Under the pieces are notes generated by a model. It saw only the letters and a list, made by a program, of their open reading frames with translations. It was not told the DNA's origin and made no database searches. This document shows, one piece after another, positions 25,370-35,033 of a stretch of DNA of 64,000 nt. The position numbers and the translations under genes are program-made. Origin of the DNA: Falsiroseomonas selenitidurans (GTDB lineage Bacteria > Pseudomonadota > Alphaproteobacteria > Acetobacterales > Acetobacteraceae). How positions within the stretch are numbered: position 1 is the first letter of the stretch; each line of letters starts with the position of its first letter. The DNA is taken from the NCBI RefSeq assembly GCF_012103215.1, contig NZ_JAAVNE010000016.1, positions 41,478-105,477 of the forward strand, read 5' to 3'.

Positions 25370-26878
25370 GTGAGTGCCATCGCCCGCATCCAGACCTTCG
25401 CCTTCGCCGGAATCGAGGCCGTGCCGGTCGAGGTGCAGGTGCAGATCGCGCCCGGCCTGCCGGCCTTCCTCATCGTCGGCCTGCCGGACAAGGCGGTGGG
25501 CGAATCGAAGGAACGGGTGCGCGCGGCGCTGACCGCCATCGGCCTGTCGCTGCCGCCCAAGCGCGTGCTGGTGAACATGGCGCCCGCCGACATCGCCAAG
25601 GAGGGCAGCCATTTCGACCTGCCCATCGCGCTCGGCGTGCTGGCGGCGATGGAGGTTCTGCCGCGGGATGAGCTGGCGGATTTCGCGGCGCTGGGGGAGC
25701 TGGGCCTGGATGGGGGCCTGGCCGCCGTCGCCGGCGTGCTGCCCGCCGCCATGGCGGCCAGTGCGCGGGAGCTGGGGCTGGTCTGCCCGGGGGCGCAGGG
25801 GCCGGAAGCCGCCTGGGCCGGCCGCATCCAGGTGCTGGCGCCGCCCGACCTGCCGGCGCTGATCAACCATTTCCGCGGCCTGCAGACCCTGCCGGCGCCG
25901 GACCCGCCGCGGCTGGATGATACCCCCTGGACCGGCCCCTGCCTCAGCCAGGTGCGCGGCCAGGAAAGCGCCAAGCGGGCGCTGGAGGTGGCGGCGGCCG
26001 GCGGCCACAACCTGCTGATGGTGGGCCCGCCCGGCGCCGGCAAATCCATGCTCGCCGCCCGCCTGCCCGGCCTGCTGCCGGATTTGACGCCGGCCGAGGC
26101 GCTGGAGGTCTCGCTGGTGCATTCGGTGGCGGGCATGCTGGTGGGCGGCCGCCTGCTGAAGCGCCCGCCCTTCCGGGACCCGCACCATTCGGCCTCCGTC
26201 CCGGCGCTGGTCGGTGGCGGGCACCGGGCGCGGCCGGGGGAGATCAGCCTGGCGCATCTCGGCGTGCTGTTCCTCGACGAATGGCCGGAATTCCCCCGTC
26301 CGGCGCTGGAGGCGCTGCGCCAGCCGATGGAGACCGGCCGCACGACCATCAGCCGCGCCAATGCGCATGTGACCTACCCCGCGCGCTTCCAATGCATCGC
26401 CGCGATGAACCCCTGCCGCTGCGGCCATCTGGGCGATGCCAGCCGCGAATGCGCCCGGGCGCCGGGCTGCGGGCAGGACTACCAGATGCGCCTGTCCGGC
26501 CCGCTGCTGGACCGCATGGACCTGACCATCGAGGTGCAGCCCCTGCCGCCGGCCGAACTCGCCCGCGCCCCGGTGGGCGAGACCACGGCGGTGATCGCCG
26601 GCCGCGTCGCCACGGCGCGGGACCGCCAGCGCGCCCGTGGCGGCGCGCGCTGCAATGCGGAGGCCGAATGGGACGCGCTGCAGGCATTGGCGGAGCCGGA
26701 GGCGCTGGCGCTGCTGGAGCTGGCGGCAACCCGGCTGCGGCTGTCCACCCGCGGCCAGGTGCGCGCCCTGCGCGTGGCCCGCACCGTCGCGGACCTGGCC
26801 GGCGCCGCCCGCACCGGCCGCGCCCATGTGGCGGAGGCGCTGGCCTTCCGCCACCGGATGCCGGGGCGGGCGGGCTGA
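25370..26878 (+). CDS. comM: YifB/ComM-family Mg-chelatase-like AAA+ ATPase
   Basis: A 502-residue protein with an N-terminal Lon-like fold segment (ARIQTFAFAGIEAVPVEVQVQ, then GLPDKAVGESKERVRAAL), Walker A GPPGAGKSMLAARLPGLLP, Walker B VLFLDEWPEFPR and a C-terminal Mg-chelatase domain. A CRCGH...C...C cluster (MNPCRCGHLGDA and APGCGQ) is typical of the family. ComM is a helicase that promotes branch migration during natural transformation. Starts at GTG 32 bp after the deacetylase gene. Confidence 0.95.
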   Translation: MSAIARIQTFAFAGIEAVPVEVQVQIAPGLPAFLIVGLPDKAVGESKERVRAALTAIGLSLPPKRVLVNMAPADIAKEGSHFDLPIALGVLAAMEVLPRDELADFAALGELGLDGGLAAVAGVLPAAMAASARELGLVCPGAQGPEAAWAGRIQVLAPPDLPALINHFRGLQTLPAPDPPRLDDTPWTGPCLSQVRGQESAKRALEVAAAGGHNLLMVGPPGAGKSMLAARLPGLLPDLTPAEALEVSLVHSVAGMLVGGRLLKRPPFRDPHHSASVPALVGGGHRARPGEISLAHLGVLFLDEWPEFPRPALEALRQPMETGRTTISRANAHVTYPARFQCIAAMNPCRCGHLGDASRECARAPGCGQDYQMRLSGPLLDRMDLTIEVQPLPPAELARAPVGETTAVIAGRVATARDRQRARGGARCNAEAEWDALQALAEPEALALLELAATRLRLSTRGQVRALRVARTVADLAGAARTGRAHVAEALAFRHRMPGRAG

Positions 26879-26885
26879 ACCGCTA

Positions 26886-26923
26886 GAGCCGTTCCACCGC
26901 CAGCGAAGACGGTGAAACGGCTC
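26886..26923. terminator. Strong hairpin between convergent genes
   Basis: gagccgttccacc pairs with ggtgaaacggctc (13 bp, one G-T type mismatch) around a 12-base loop, directly after comM and before the convergent dadA-like gene. It probably ends transcripts from both sides. A second short stem (cttgcg/cgcaag) follows at about 26958. Confidence 0.55.
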
Positions 26924-26986
26924 CAGCTTATTGTTTCGGCGCCTTTTCGGAGTCGCCTTGCGAAGCCGCAAGACGTTGAAAATGCT

Positions 26987-28231
26987 CTAATTGAAACGCT
27001 CCGCGCGATAGGGTGCCGGGTCGAGGAAGGGCGTCTCCCCGGTCATCATCTCCGCCAGCAGCCGGCCGGTGGTGGGGCCCAGCGTCAGTCCCTGATGCGC
27101 GTGGCCGAAGGCGCACCAGGCGCCGGGCTGGCCGGGCAGCGGGCCAATGATCGGCAGCATGTCCGGCGTGCAGGGGCGCACGCCCATCCAGGGCGAGGCC
27201 TCCACCGCCTCCCCCAGCGGCAGCAGCCGGCGCGCCAGCGGCTCCGCCCGCGCCAATTGCACCGGGGTGGGCGGTGCCGCGTCCCGGGCGAATTCGGCGC
27301 CGGTGGTCAGGCGGATGCCGGCCTGCATCGGCGCCAGCAGGAAGCCGCTTTCCGTGTCCAGGATCGGCCGGTGCAGCACGGCATTGCCCCGCAGGCGGAA
27401 ATGCCGGTGGTAGCCGCGCTTGCCGAACAGCGGCGGCGCATAGCCCAGCCGGCGCGTCACCTGCCCGGCGGCGGCACCCAGCGCCACCACCACCTGCGCC
27501 GCCTCCACCCCGCCCTGCTGCGCCTGCACCCGCCAGCCGGCGCCATGGCGCGTCAGCGTGGTGGCATCGCCGCGCGCCAGGCTGCCGCCGGCCTCGGTGA
27601 AGCGCGCCGCGTATTCCAGCGTCAGCGCATGCGGATCGCTGACCGAGAGCGGGTCCGTCCAGTGCAGCGCGCCGGCACGCGCCACCTGCAGGTGCGGCTC
27701 CGCCGCCGCCAGCGCCGCGCCGTCCAGGGCGCGGTAGCCCACGCCGTGGTCGCGCCGTGCGGCCTCCGCCAGGGCCAGCGCCGCCTCCAGCCGCTGCGGG
27801 GTGGAGAAAAGGCGCATCCAGCCGATCGGGCGCAGCAGCGCCGCCGCCGGCGTGCCGCGCGCCAGCGCCAGATGCTCGTCCAGGCAGGTGGCGATCAGCT
27901 TGGCATAGGCCTCCGCGATGCGGGCATAGCGCGCCGGCTCGGAATGCCACCAGTAGCGCAGCAGGGGCAGGGCAAGGCCCGGCAGGGCGACGGGGTGGTA
28001 GGTGGCGTCCACGGCGCGGTTGCCGGCGATGCGCCACAACTCCGACCAATCGCGCGGAAAGGGGTGCGGGTGCACGGCTTCCCGCTGCAGCAGGCCGCCA
28101 TTGCCGAAGCTGGCACCCTCGCCCGGACCCTGGCGGTCCAGCAGCACCACGTCCATCCCGCGGCGGCGCAGATGCAGCGCCACGGACACGCCAACCATGC
28201 CGGCGCCGAGCACCAGGGCGGAAGCAGCCAT
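26987..28231 (-). CDS. D-amino-acid dehydrogenase-like FAD oxidoreductase (DadA family)
   Basis: A 414-residue flavoenzyme of the DAO superfamily. The FAD-binding motif at the N-terminus is VLGAGMVGVSVALHLRRRGMDVVLLD, followed by ASFGNGGLL and, at the C-terminus, WMGVRPCTPDMLPIIG and GHAHQGLTLGPTTGRLLAEM, all typical of DadA small-subunit-like enzymes that oxidise D-amino acids to keto acids and feed the respiratory chain. No alanine racemase gene is adjacent. Start at 28231 gives the Rossmann strand at residue 5. Confidence 0.9.
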   Translation of the reverse strand: MAASALVLGAGMVGVSVALHLRRRGMDVVLLDRQGPGEGASFGNGGLLQREAVHPHPFPRDWSELWRIAGNRAVDATYHPVALPGLALPLLRYWWHSEPARYARIAEAYAKLIATCLDEHLALARGTPAAALLRPIGWMRLFSTPQRLEAALALAEAARRDHGVGYRALDGAALAAAEPHLQVARAGALHWTDPLSVSDPHALTLEYAARFTEAGGSLARGDATTLTRHGAGWRVQAQQGGVEAAQVVVALGAAAGQVTRRLGYAPPLFGKRGYHRHFRLRGNAVLHRPILDTESGFLLAPMQAGIRLTTGAEFARDAAPPTPVQLARAEPLARRLLPLGEAVEASPWMGVRPCTPDMLPIIGPLPGQPGAWCAFGHAHQGLTLGPTTGRLLAEMMTGETPFLDPAPYRAERFN

Positions 28232-28416
28232 CGAGGATCCCGTTGTTGCGGGCGGCCGGGTGCGGCCCTGCCCGAGGGCCGATCACACCGCATCGCCGGC
28301 GGGCTGGCAACGCGGCGGCCTCACGGACAAGTTCCCGCGGGCCCGGACTGCGTGCTTGGCCGCGGGATGACGCCGCCGTCATGATCGATCGGCATCAAGC
28401 CGAGGAACACGACCCC

Positions 28417-28896
28417 ATGGCCAGGATCGGTCGCCTTTCATGCCTGGCGGGTCTCACCGGCCTGCTGCTGGCCGGCCCGGCGGCGGCGCAGCTCGACCCC
28501 CGCGTGGCGATGCCCCTGCAGCAGCTGTTCCAGGCGGCGCAGATGGCCTGCCAGCAGGGCAACCCGCAGGGCTGCGGCAGCATGCAGCAGCTGCAGGGCC
28601 TGGCGCGGCAGCTGACCCAGGCGCAGTTCGCCTGCCAGCAGGGCAACATGCAGGCCTGCCAGTACTTCCAGGCCGGCGCGCAGCAGGTGGTGGGCGCCTG
28701 GCAGCAGGCCCAGGCCGGCATGGCCGCGGGTGGCGGTGGCGGCCAAGGCTATTCGCCGCGGCAGATGACGCAGGACCACCAGATGCGCCAGCAGCAACAG
28801 CAGCAGCAATTCCAGGCGCACCAGAACCAGATGCGCCAGCAGCAGCAGATGCAAGACCAGAACCACCAGCGCTTCATGGAACAGCTGCGCCGCTGA
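28417..28896 (+). CDS. Secreted glutamine-rich protein of unknown function
   Basis: A 159-residue protein with a signal peptide (RLSCLAGLTGLLLAGPAAAQ, cut near residue 24). The mature part holds two copies of a Cys motif, MACQQGNPQGCGSMQQLQGLA and FACQQGNMQACQYFQAGA, giving four cysteines spaced C-x7/8-C that could form two disulfides. After a glycine run the tail is very rich in Gln, Met and His (runs of six to seven Gln). I do not recognise a named family. Start chosen at 28417, with gagga 11 bases upstream; an ATG at 28381 is possible. Divergent from the dadA-like gene. Confidence 0.72.
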   Translation: MARIGRLSCLAGLTGLLLAGPAAAQLDPRVAMPLQQLFQAAQMACQQGNPQGCGSMQQLQGLARQLTQAQFACQQGNMQACQYFQAGAQQVVGAWQQAQAGMAAGGGGGQGYSPRQMTQDHQMRQQQQQQQFQAHQNQMRQQQQMQDQNHQRFMEQLRR

Positions 28897-29103
28897 CGCT
28901 GGACGACCGAGGGGCCGCCGCGACCATCCTGCGCGCGGCGATCCCCTATCCCGCCGGGGTCCGGCCTGCCCGCGGCCCGGACCAGCGCATGCCGGCTCGC
29001 CCTGCGCCGGGCGATGGCGGCGGCCGGCCCGCTGGTCCTGGACCGGCCGGGGCTGGGCCCCGCGTTGGAATCGCTGTTCCCGCCCGGGGAGGCGCCGGCC
29101 CCG

Positions 29104-31782
29104 CTACCCCGCGATGCGGGCCAGGGCCGCGTCCAGCCGGGCCATCTCGGCCTGGAAGGCGGCGAGGCGTTCGCGATTCTCCTCCACCACCTCCTCCTTC
29201 GCCCGGGCCACGAATTCCGCATTGCCGAGCTTGGCGGTGACCTTGCCGGCCTCGGCTTCCGCCTTGGCGCGTTCCTTCGCCAGGCGGGCGCGTTCGGCGC
29301 CCAGGTCGATGACGTCGGCCAGCGGCAGCATCACCGTCGCCTCCCCCACCACCACCTGCGCCACGCCCTTCGGCACCGCACCCTCCAGTGCCCGCACCTC
29401 GGTGGCGCGGGCCATGCGGCGGATCACGTCGATCCAGGCCCCGGCGCGGGCGAGCGTGGTGGCGGAGGCACCGGCGAGCAGCAGCGGCACGGTAACGGAA
29501 GGCGGCACGTTCATCTCGGCGCGCACGCCGCGCACGTCGGAGATCAGCCGCACCAGCCAGTCCAACTCCTCCCGCGATGCCTCTGCCTCGGCCACCGGGG
29601 CGGCCTTCGGCCATTCGGCGCGGATCAGCGTGCAGGGCGCACCGTAGCCGAACTGCGCGTGCAGATCCTCCGTGATGAAGGGCATGGCGGGGTGCAGCAG
29701 CTTCAGGATGGTGCCGAAGACATGCTGCGCGGCGCCCTTCACCTCGTCCTTGGCCGGGCCATCCGGCCCGTTGAGAACCGGCTTGGCAAACTCGAGAAAC
29801 CAGTCGCAGTAGCTGCCCCAGACGAAGCGGTAGGCGGCGCCGGCATATTCGTCGAAGCGATAGGCTTCCAGCGCCGCCGTCGCCTCTGCCACCGCGCGGT
29901 TCGCGCCATCCAGGATCCAGCGCGCCAGCGGCGTGGTCGCGGAGGCCGGGTTGAAGGCCGGATCGGCCTTGATCCCGTTCATCTCCAGGAAGCGCGCGGC
30001 GTTCCAGATCTTGGTGCCAAACGAACGAAAATCCTCGACGCGCTTGCGGCCCAGCTTCACGTCGCGGCCAGGGCCGGTCAGGGAGGCGATGGTGAAGCGC
30101 AGCGCATCGGTGCCGAAGGCCTCGATCAGCTCCAGGGGGTCCATGACGTTCCCCTTGGATTTCGACATCTTCTGGCCCTTCTCGTCCCGCACGAGGCCAT
30201 GGATGTAGACCTGCCGGAACGGCACCTCCCCCATGAAGTGCAGGCCCATCATCATCATCCGGGCGACCCAGAAGAAGATGATGTCGAAGCCCGTGACCAG
30301 CACGTCGCCCGGATAGTATTTTGACAGCTCGGCCGTCTGGTTCGGCCAACCGAGCGTGCTGAAGGGCCACAAGGCGCTGCTGAACCAGGTGTCCAGCACG
30401 TCCGGATCCTGCACCAGCTCCACGTCGCGGCCGAACTTGGCCTTCGCGGCGGCGCGGGCCTCCTCCTCCGTCTTCGCGACGAACACCTCGCCATCCGGCG
30501 CGTACCAGGCCGGGATCTGGTGGCCCCACCACAATTGGCGGGAGACACACCAGGGCTGGATGTCGCGCATCCAGGCGAAGAAGGTGTTCTCCCACTGCCG
30601 CGGGACGAAGACGGTCTGGCCGGTCTCCACTGCCTTGATGGCGGGCTGCGCCAGGGTCTTGGCATCGACATACCATTGCAGCGTCAGCCGCGGCTCGATC
30701 GGCACGCCGGAGCGGTCGCCATGCGGCACCTGGTTCACATGCGGCTCCACCGCCGCCAGCAGCCCCATTTCCTCCAACTGCGCGACGATCCGCTTGCGGG
30801 CCTCGAAGCGGTCCAGCCCCTCCAGGCCGCGGACGAAGTCGGGCTCCGCCCAGTCGCCGCCGATCTCGGCCAGCGTCACCTTAGCGTCCGCATCGAGGAC
30901 GGAGGGCATGGCCAGGCCGTGGCGGCGGCCGACCTCGAAATCGTTGAAGTCGTGCGCGGGGGTGATCTTCACCGCGCCGGTGCCCTTCTCCGGGTCCGAA
31001 TAGGCATCCGCCACCACCGGGATGCGCCGGCCGGTCAGCGGCAGCACGAGGTGCTTCCCGACCAGGTCGGCATACCGCGCATCCTCCGGATGCACCGCGA
31101 CCGCGGTGTCGCCCAGCATCGTCTCCGGCCGGGTCGTCGCCACCGTGACGAAGCGGTCCGCCTCGCCCTCCACCGGGTAGCGCAGGTGCCAGAGGTGGCC
31201 CTTCACCTCCCGGCTCTCGACCTCGAGGTCCGAGATCGCGGTCTGGAACACCGGGTCCCAGTTCACCAGCCGGCGGTCGCGGTAGATCAGCCCCTGGCGG
31301 TGCAGGGTGCAGAACACCTCGCGCACCGCCTCGGACAGGCCCTCATCCATGGTGAAGCGTTCGCGCGGCCAGTCCAGGCTGGCGCCCAGGCGGCGCAGCT
31401 GGCGGGTGATGGTGCCGCCGGATTCGCGCTTCCATTCCCAGACATGGGCCAGGAACGCCTCCCGCCCCATCTCCCGGCGCTTCAGGCCCTGGGAGGCGAG
31501 CAGGCGCTCCACCACCATCTGGGTCGCGATGCCGGCATGGTCGGTGCCCGGCTGCCACAGCGCGTCACGGCCCTGCATCCGCCGGAAGCGGGTCAGGATG
31601 TCCTGCACCGTCATGGTCAGGGCGTGGCCGATATGCAGGCTGCCCGTGACATTGGGTGGCGGGATCATGATGGTGAAGGGCCGCCCCGGCCCCTCCGGAT
31701 GCGCGGCGAAGGCGCCGGAGGCTTCCCAGCCCTGGTAGAGGCGGGGTTCGATGGCGGCGTGGTCGAAGGTCTTGTCGAGCAT
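29104..31782 (-). CDS. valS: Valyl-tRNA synthetase
   Basis: An 892-residue class I aminoacyl-tRNA synthetase. The HIGH motif is residues 49-52 (PPNVTGSLHIGHALT), KMSKS is residues 538-542 (GQKMSKSKGNVMDP), the editing domain follows the first motif (TTRPETMLGDTAVAVHPED), and the C-terminal coiled coil (ARLAKERAKAEAEAGKVTAKL) is typical of ValRS. Start at 31782 yields MLDKTFDHAAIEPRLYQGWE, the normal N-terminus; the frame is open further upstream but that stretch overlaps popZ. Lies 85 bp downstream of popZ on the same strand. Confidence 0.97.
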   Translation of the reverse strand: MLDKTFDHAAIEPRLYQGWEASGAFAAHPEGPGRPFTIMIPPPNVTGSLHIGHALTMTVQDILTRFRRMQGRDALWQPGTDHAGIATQMVVERLLASQGLKRREMGREAFLAHVWEWKRESGGTITRQLRRLGASLDWPRERFTMDEGLSEAVREVFCTLHRQGLIYRDRRLVNWDPVFQTAISDLEVESREVKGHLWHLRYPVEGEADRFVTVATTRPETMLGDTAVAVHPEDARYADLVGKHLVLPLTGRRIPVVADAYSDPEKGTGAVKITPAHDFNDFEVGRRHGLAMPSVLDADAKVTLAEIGGDWAEPDFVRGLEGLDRFEARKRIVAQLEEMGLLAAVEPHVNQVPHGDRSGVPIEPRLTLQWYVDAKTLAQPAIKAVETGQTVFVPRQWENTFFAWMRDIQPWCVSRQLWWGHQIPAWYAPDGEVFVAKTEEEARAAAKAKFGRDVELVQDPDVLDTWFSSALWPFSTLGWPNQTAELSKYYPGDVLVTGFDIIFFWVARMMMMGLHFMGEVPFRQVYIHGLVRDEKGQKMSKSKGNVMDPLELIEAFGTDALRFTIASLTGPGRDVKLGRKRVEDFRSFGTKIWNAARFLEMNGIKADPAFNPASATTPLARWILDGANRAVAEATAALEAYRFDEYAGAAYRFVWGSYCDWFLEFAKPVLNGPDGPAKDEVKGAAQHVFGTILKLLHPAMPFITEDLHAQFGYGAPCTLIRAEWPKAAPVAEAEASREELDWLVRLISDVRGVRAEMNVPPSVTVPLLLAGASATTLARAGAWIDVIRRMARATEVRALEGAVPKGVAQVVVGEATVMLPLADVIDLGAERARLAKERAKAEAEAGKVTAKLGNAEFVARAKEEVVEENRERLAAFQAEMARLDAALARIAG

Positions 31783-31867
31783 GGCGGCATCCCTTCCCCG
31801 CCGCCCGCCCGGCGTCAAGGGGTGGCGGCGGCGGGACCGCGCGCGATGCGGCGCCGCGCCAGGCGGC

Positions 31868-32473
31868 TCAGGGCATCGCGCGGCCGATGACGCGCTCGAT
31901 CTCCACCCGGACCAGACGCTCCACCAGCGGCGGCAGGTGCTCGTCAAGCCAGGTCTTGAGCAGCGGGCGCAGCTCCTCCCGCACCACATCCTCGATGGAG
32001 GGGCCGCCGCGATGCACCGGCGCGGTGCGCTCGCTGGCGACGCTGCGCAGCAGGCTGGCGAGGCTGGCCGTGGTGGCGGCGGCAACGGCCGGGGCGATAA
32101 GCCCCTCCGCGGCGCTCATCACCGCATCGACGCTCATCGCCTGCGGAGCAGGCGGCTGCGCCGGGGGTGACCCGACCGGGACCGGGGCAGGCTGGGGCGG
32201 CGCGGCGGGCGGGGCCGGCGGTTCCGGCTGCGGCGCAGGGGCGGCGGGGGGCGGCTCGGGCTCGGGCACCGCTTCAGCCTCCGGCGCGGGCGGGTCGGCG
32301 GGCGCGGCGACCAGCATCGCCTCGGTGAGGTCCAGCGGCTCCGGCTCCGCCGCGCCGGGCGGCTGCTCGTTCGCCTCGTCCTCGTTCAGGATGCGGCGGA
32401 TCGAGGCGAGGATGTCGTCCATCGCCGGGTCGCTGCCCCCCGGGCCGGGCTTCGGCGGCTGGCCCCCGCTCAT
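31868..32473 (-). CDS. popZ: PopZ-type polar organizing protein (DUF2497)
   Basis: A 201-residue protein with the three-part layout of alphaproteobacterial PopZ: a short conserved N-terminal helix (MDDILASIRRILNEDE), a long Pro/Glu/Ala-rich disordered linker, and a C-terminal helical oligomerisation region (EDVVREELRPLLKTWLDEHLPPLVERLVRVEIERVIGRAM). PopZ forms a polar network that anchors the chromosome origin through ParB. It sits between tolC (3-bp gap) and valS, an arrangement also known from other alphaproteobacteria. Confidence 0.92.
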   Translation of the reverse strand: MSGGQPPKPGPGGSDPAMDDILASIRRILNEDEANEQPPGAAEPEPLDLTEAMLVAAPADPPAPEAEAVPEPEPPPAAPAPQPEPPAPPAAPPQPAPVPVGSPPAQPPAPQAMSVDAVMSAAEGLIAPAVAAATTASLASLLRSVASERTAPVHRGGPSIEDVVREELRPLLKTWLDEHLPPLVERLVRVEIERVIGRAMP

Positions 32474-32476
32474 CGC

Positions 32477-33874
32477 TCAGCGGCCCCGGTCGGCGTAGTC
32501 GCCGAAGCCGACCCAGCGGTTCCGCACCTCGTTGTAGTAGGCCTCCATGTCATAGATCTGCACCGGCAGGTTCAGGTCCCGCGCGGTGAGCCGCCCGAGC
32601 GAGGAGGCCAGGCTGTGCGAGGCGGTGATGACATTGGCCAGGGCGCGCACCAGGCTGACGCGTGCGTTCAGCAGTTCCTGCTCCGCGTTCAGCACGTCGA
32701 GCGTGGTGCGGCTGCCGACGATGGCTTCCCGCTGCACGCCGTCCAGCGCGATCTCGGCGGCGCGGATCTGTGCGCGCACGCTTTCCACCTGGGCGCGGGC
32801 CGCGGTCAGCGTCTCCCATGCCAGGGTGGCCTGCTGGGTCGCGGCGCGGCGCTGGTCGTTCACCTGCTGGCGGGCCTGCTGCGCCGTCTGGCGGGCCTGG
32901 CGCACCTGGGCGTATTCGGCGCCGCCCTGGTACAGCGGCACGGTCAGGTTCGCCGTCACCTGCGTGCCGTTCACGCGCGTATCCAGGCTGGTGGTGGAGT
33001 TGTCGTTGCGGAAGGTGGAGCCGGTGACGCTGACCTGCGGCAGCAGGCTGGCGAAGTTCACATCCACCAGGTCGCGCGCCGCTGCCTCGTCGAACAGGGC
33101 GGCCACCACATTGGGGTTGTTCTGGCCGGCCAGCGTGCCGGCCTCCGCGGCGGTTGCGACCGGCACGCGCAGCGGCTGCGGCGCCACCAGGCGCTGCGGC
33201 GCCTGGCCGACGAGGCGGGTGAAGGTGGCGCGGGATTGCTGCAGCCGGCCTTCCGCATCGGCGCGGGAGGCGCGGGTGCCGGCCAGCCGGCTTTCCGCCT
33301 GCGCCACGTCCGTGCGGGTGATCTCGCCCACCCGGAAGCGCTCGTTGGTGGCCTGGAGCTGGCGGGTGAGCACCTGCTCGTTGTTGATGTTGAGGCGCAC
33401 TTCCTCCTGGTCGCGGATCACGGCGACATAGGCGTTCACCGTGTCCGACAGGATCTGCTGTTCGGTCGCCAGCAGCCGGGCGCGCTGGGCCAGCACCTGG
33501 TTCTCCGCCCGGCGGGTGGCGGCGACGGTGCGGCCGCCGCGGTAGATCGGCTGCGTGACGGAAGCCTGGTTGGAGACGACATTCCGCGCCCGCCAGGGGG
33601 AGGTGACGCGATCGGCGGCATTGGTCGAGGTGGTGGCCTGGCCGACACTCGAGGCGATCTGCACCGTGGGCCGCCAGCCGGCCAGCGCCTGGGGCACATT
33701 CTCATCGACTGCGCGCAGCTGGGCGCGGGCGGCCTGCAGGGTCGGGTTGTTGGAATAGGCGAGTGCCAGCGCCTCCTGCAGCGACTGGGCGGAGGCGGGG
33801 CGGTGGCTCGCGACCAGGGCGGCCGGTGCCATCAGCAGCGCGGCGAGCGTGAAGGCGGAACGGGTGGGCATCAT
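32477..33874 (-). CDS. tolC: TolC-family outer-membrane channel
   Basis: A 465-residue outer-membrane efflux protein with a signal peptide (cleavage near ASAQS). It has two structural repeats of TolC: LQEALALAYSNNPTLQAARAQL near the start and the second half from NNPNVVAALFDEAAARDLVDVNFASLLP, plus the conserved VTQPIYRGG and LTVPLYQGG segments and TTLDVLNAEQELLNARVSLV. Its partner could be the RND pump at the left edge or a type I exporter elsewhere. Precedes popZ and follows pcm in one minus-strand run. Confidence 0.93.
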   Translation of the reverse strand: MMPTRSAFTLAALLMAPAALVASHRPASAQSLQEALALAYSNNPTLQAARAQLRAVDENVPQALAGWRPTVQIASSVGQATTSTNAADRVTSPWRARNVVSNQASVTQPIYRGGRTVAATRRAENQVLAQRARLLATEQQILSDTVNAYVAVIRDQEEVRLNINNEQVLTRQLQATNERFRVGEITRTDVAQAESRLAGTRASRADAEGRLQQSRATFTRLVGQAPQRLVAPQPLRVPVATAAEAGTLAGQNNPNVVAALFDEAAARDLVDVNFASLLPQVSVTGSTFRNDNSTTSLDTRVNGTQVTANLTVPLYQGGAEYAQVRQARQTAQQARQQVNDQRRAATQQATLAWETLTAARAQVESVRAQIRAAEIALDGVQREAIVGSRTTLDVLNAEQELLNARVSLVRALANVITASHSLASSLGRLTARDLNLPVQIYDMEAYYNEVRNRWVGFGDYADRGR

Positions 33875-33998
33875 CGCAGGGCAACTCCTACGGCCCGCAC
33901 AGCGCGGCGGGTCGACCAGCGGAACGGGACTCGGACCGACCGGCTGGGCCGGTCGCCGGCGCGGTGGGGGATTCGGGCGCCTGCCTCCCCCCCGGCCA

Positions 33999-34742
33999 TC
34001 AGAACACGAAGCCTGGCGCCGCCTGGAAATGCGGCAGCGCCAGCGTGGCGCAATCGAAGGCGTCCGTCACGCTGAAGCTGCCGCCGGCCCGCAGGCCGGA
34101 CACGGCGCGTGCCGCCTGGCCGCGCGCGGCGCCGGGCAGGATGGTGGCCAGCCGGCCGCCTTCGGCCAGTTGCGCGGCGATCGCCGGCGGCACCGCCGGG
34201 ATTTCGCCTTCGATCAGGATCGCGTCATAGGGGGCGCCGGCGGCGTGGCCCTGCACCGGGTCGGCCTGCACCAGGGACACCGCGCCGGCCGGCAGCAGCC
34301 CGTCCAGCGCCTGGCGGGCGATGCCGAGCAGCGCCGGGTCATCCTCCACCGCCACCACCCGGGCGCCGCAGCGCGCCGCCACCGCGGCGGCGTAGCCGGT
34401 GCCGGCGCCCAGCACCAGCATGCGGTCGCCCTCGCGCAGACGCAGCAGCTGCAGCAGGCGGGCGATCACCATCGGCTCGATCAGCGCCCGGCCACCGGGC
34501 AGGCGCACATCCTCATCCGCATAGGCCCGGGGCGCCAGGGCGGCGGGCACGAATCGCTCCCGCGGCAGGGCGCCCATGGCGGCCAGCAGCAGCGGGTCCG
34601 TCACCTTGTTCGGCCGGAGCTGGCCGTCGACCATGAAGCGGCGCGCCGCTTCCCAATCCGGCGCGGCCGGGCCGCCCGGCGCCCCATGCGTCATGCCGGC
34701 CATCGCCGTGCGATCCAGGTCCATCATCGCCGCCTTGTCCAT
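33999..34742 (-). CDS. pcm: Protein-L-isoaspartate O-methyltransferase family protein
   Basis: A 247-residue SAM-dependent methyltransferase of the PCMT family. The SAM motif is DRMLVLGAGTGYAAAVAA, preceded by the family segments ARRFMVDGQLRPNKVTDP, FVPAALAPRAYADEDVRLPGGRALIEPMV. In this alphaproteobacterial TolC-linked subgroup the substrate recognition motif is shortened, so protein repair activity is not certain. Several ATGs are close (34742, 34727, 34724); the exact start is open. Located 124 bp upstream of tolC. Confidence 0.88.
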   Translation of the reverse strand: MDKAAMMDLDRTAMAGMTHGAPGGPAAPDWEAARRFMVDGQLRPNKVTDPLLLAAMGALPRERFVPAALAPRAYADEDVRLPGGRALIEPMVIARLLQLLRLREGDRMLVLGAGTGYAAAVAARCGARVVAVEDDPALLGIARQALDGLLPAGAVSLVQADPVQGHAAGAPYDAILIEGEIPAVPPAIAAQLAEGGRLATILPGAARGQAARAVSGLRAGGSFSVTDAFDCATLALPHFQAAPGFVF

Positions 34743-34889
34743 GTCGCGCTTATACGGTCCGCCCGCGCGCCGGCCAAGCAGCACTTCGGCGCCGCAGCAC
34801 GCCCCCCCGGGCACGAGCCGCTTGACCGCCGGCCCGGCCTGCCGGATAGAGGCCGCAACCGCGGGGCCTGGACTGCCAGGCCCAAGCGG

Positions 34890-34960
34890 GGCCGCGTGGC
34901 AGAGTGGTGATGCAGCGGACTGCAAATCCGTATATGCCGGTTCGATTCCGGCCGCGGCCT
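34890..34960 (+). tRNA. tRNA-Cys (GCA)
   Basis: Acceptor stem ggccgcg/cgcggcc, anticodon stem gcgga/tccgt with loop ctgcaaa (anticodon gca), and T-arm gccgg-ttcgatt-ccggc fold without mismatches apart from one G-T pair. The discriminator is T/U, as expected for tRNA-Cys, and CCA is not encoded. Confidence 0.95.
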
Positions 34961-35033
34961 TTCCTCCCCTCCTGACTTCATGGGGGGCTTTACCCGGCGC
35001 CGGGGGCTCGCTATAGCCCGGCACCTTGGCTGA

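Noticed and set aside
28735..28896. Gln-codon repeats as a CRISPR or minisatellite
   Set aside because: The repetition is CAG/CAA codon runs inside a coding frame with no spacer structure.
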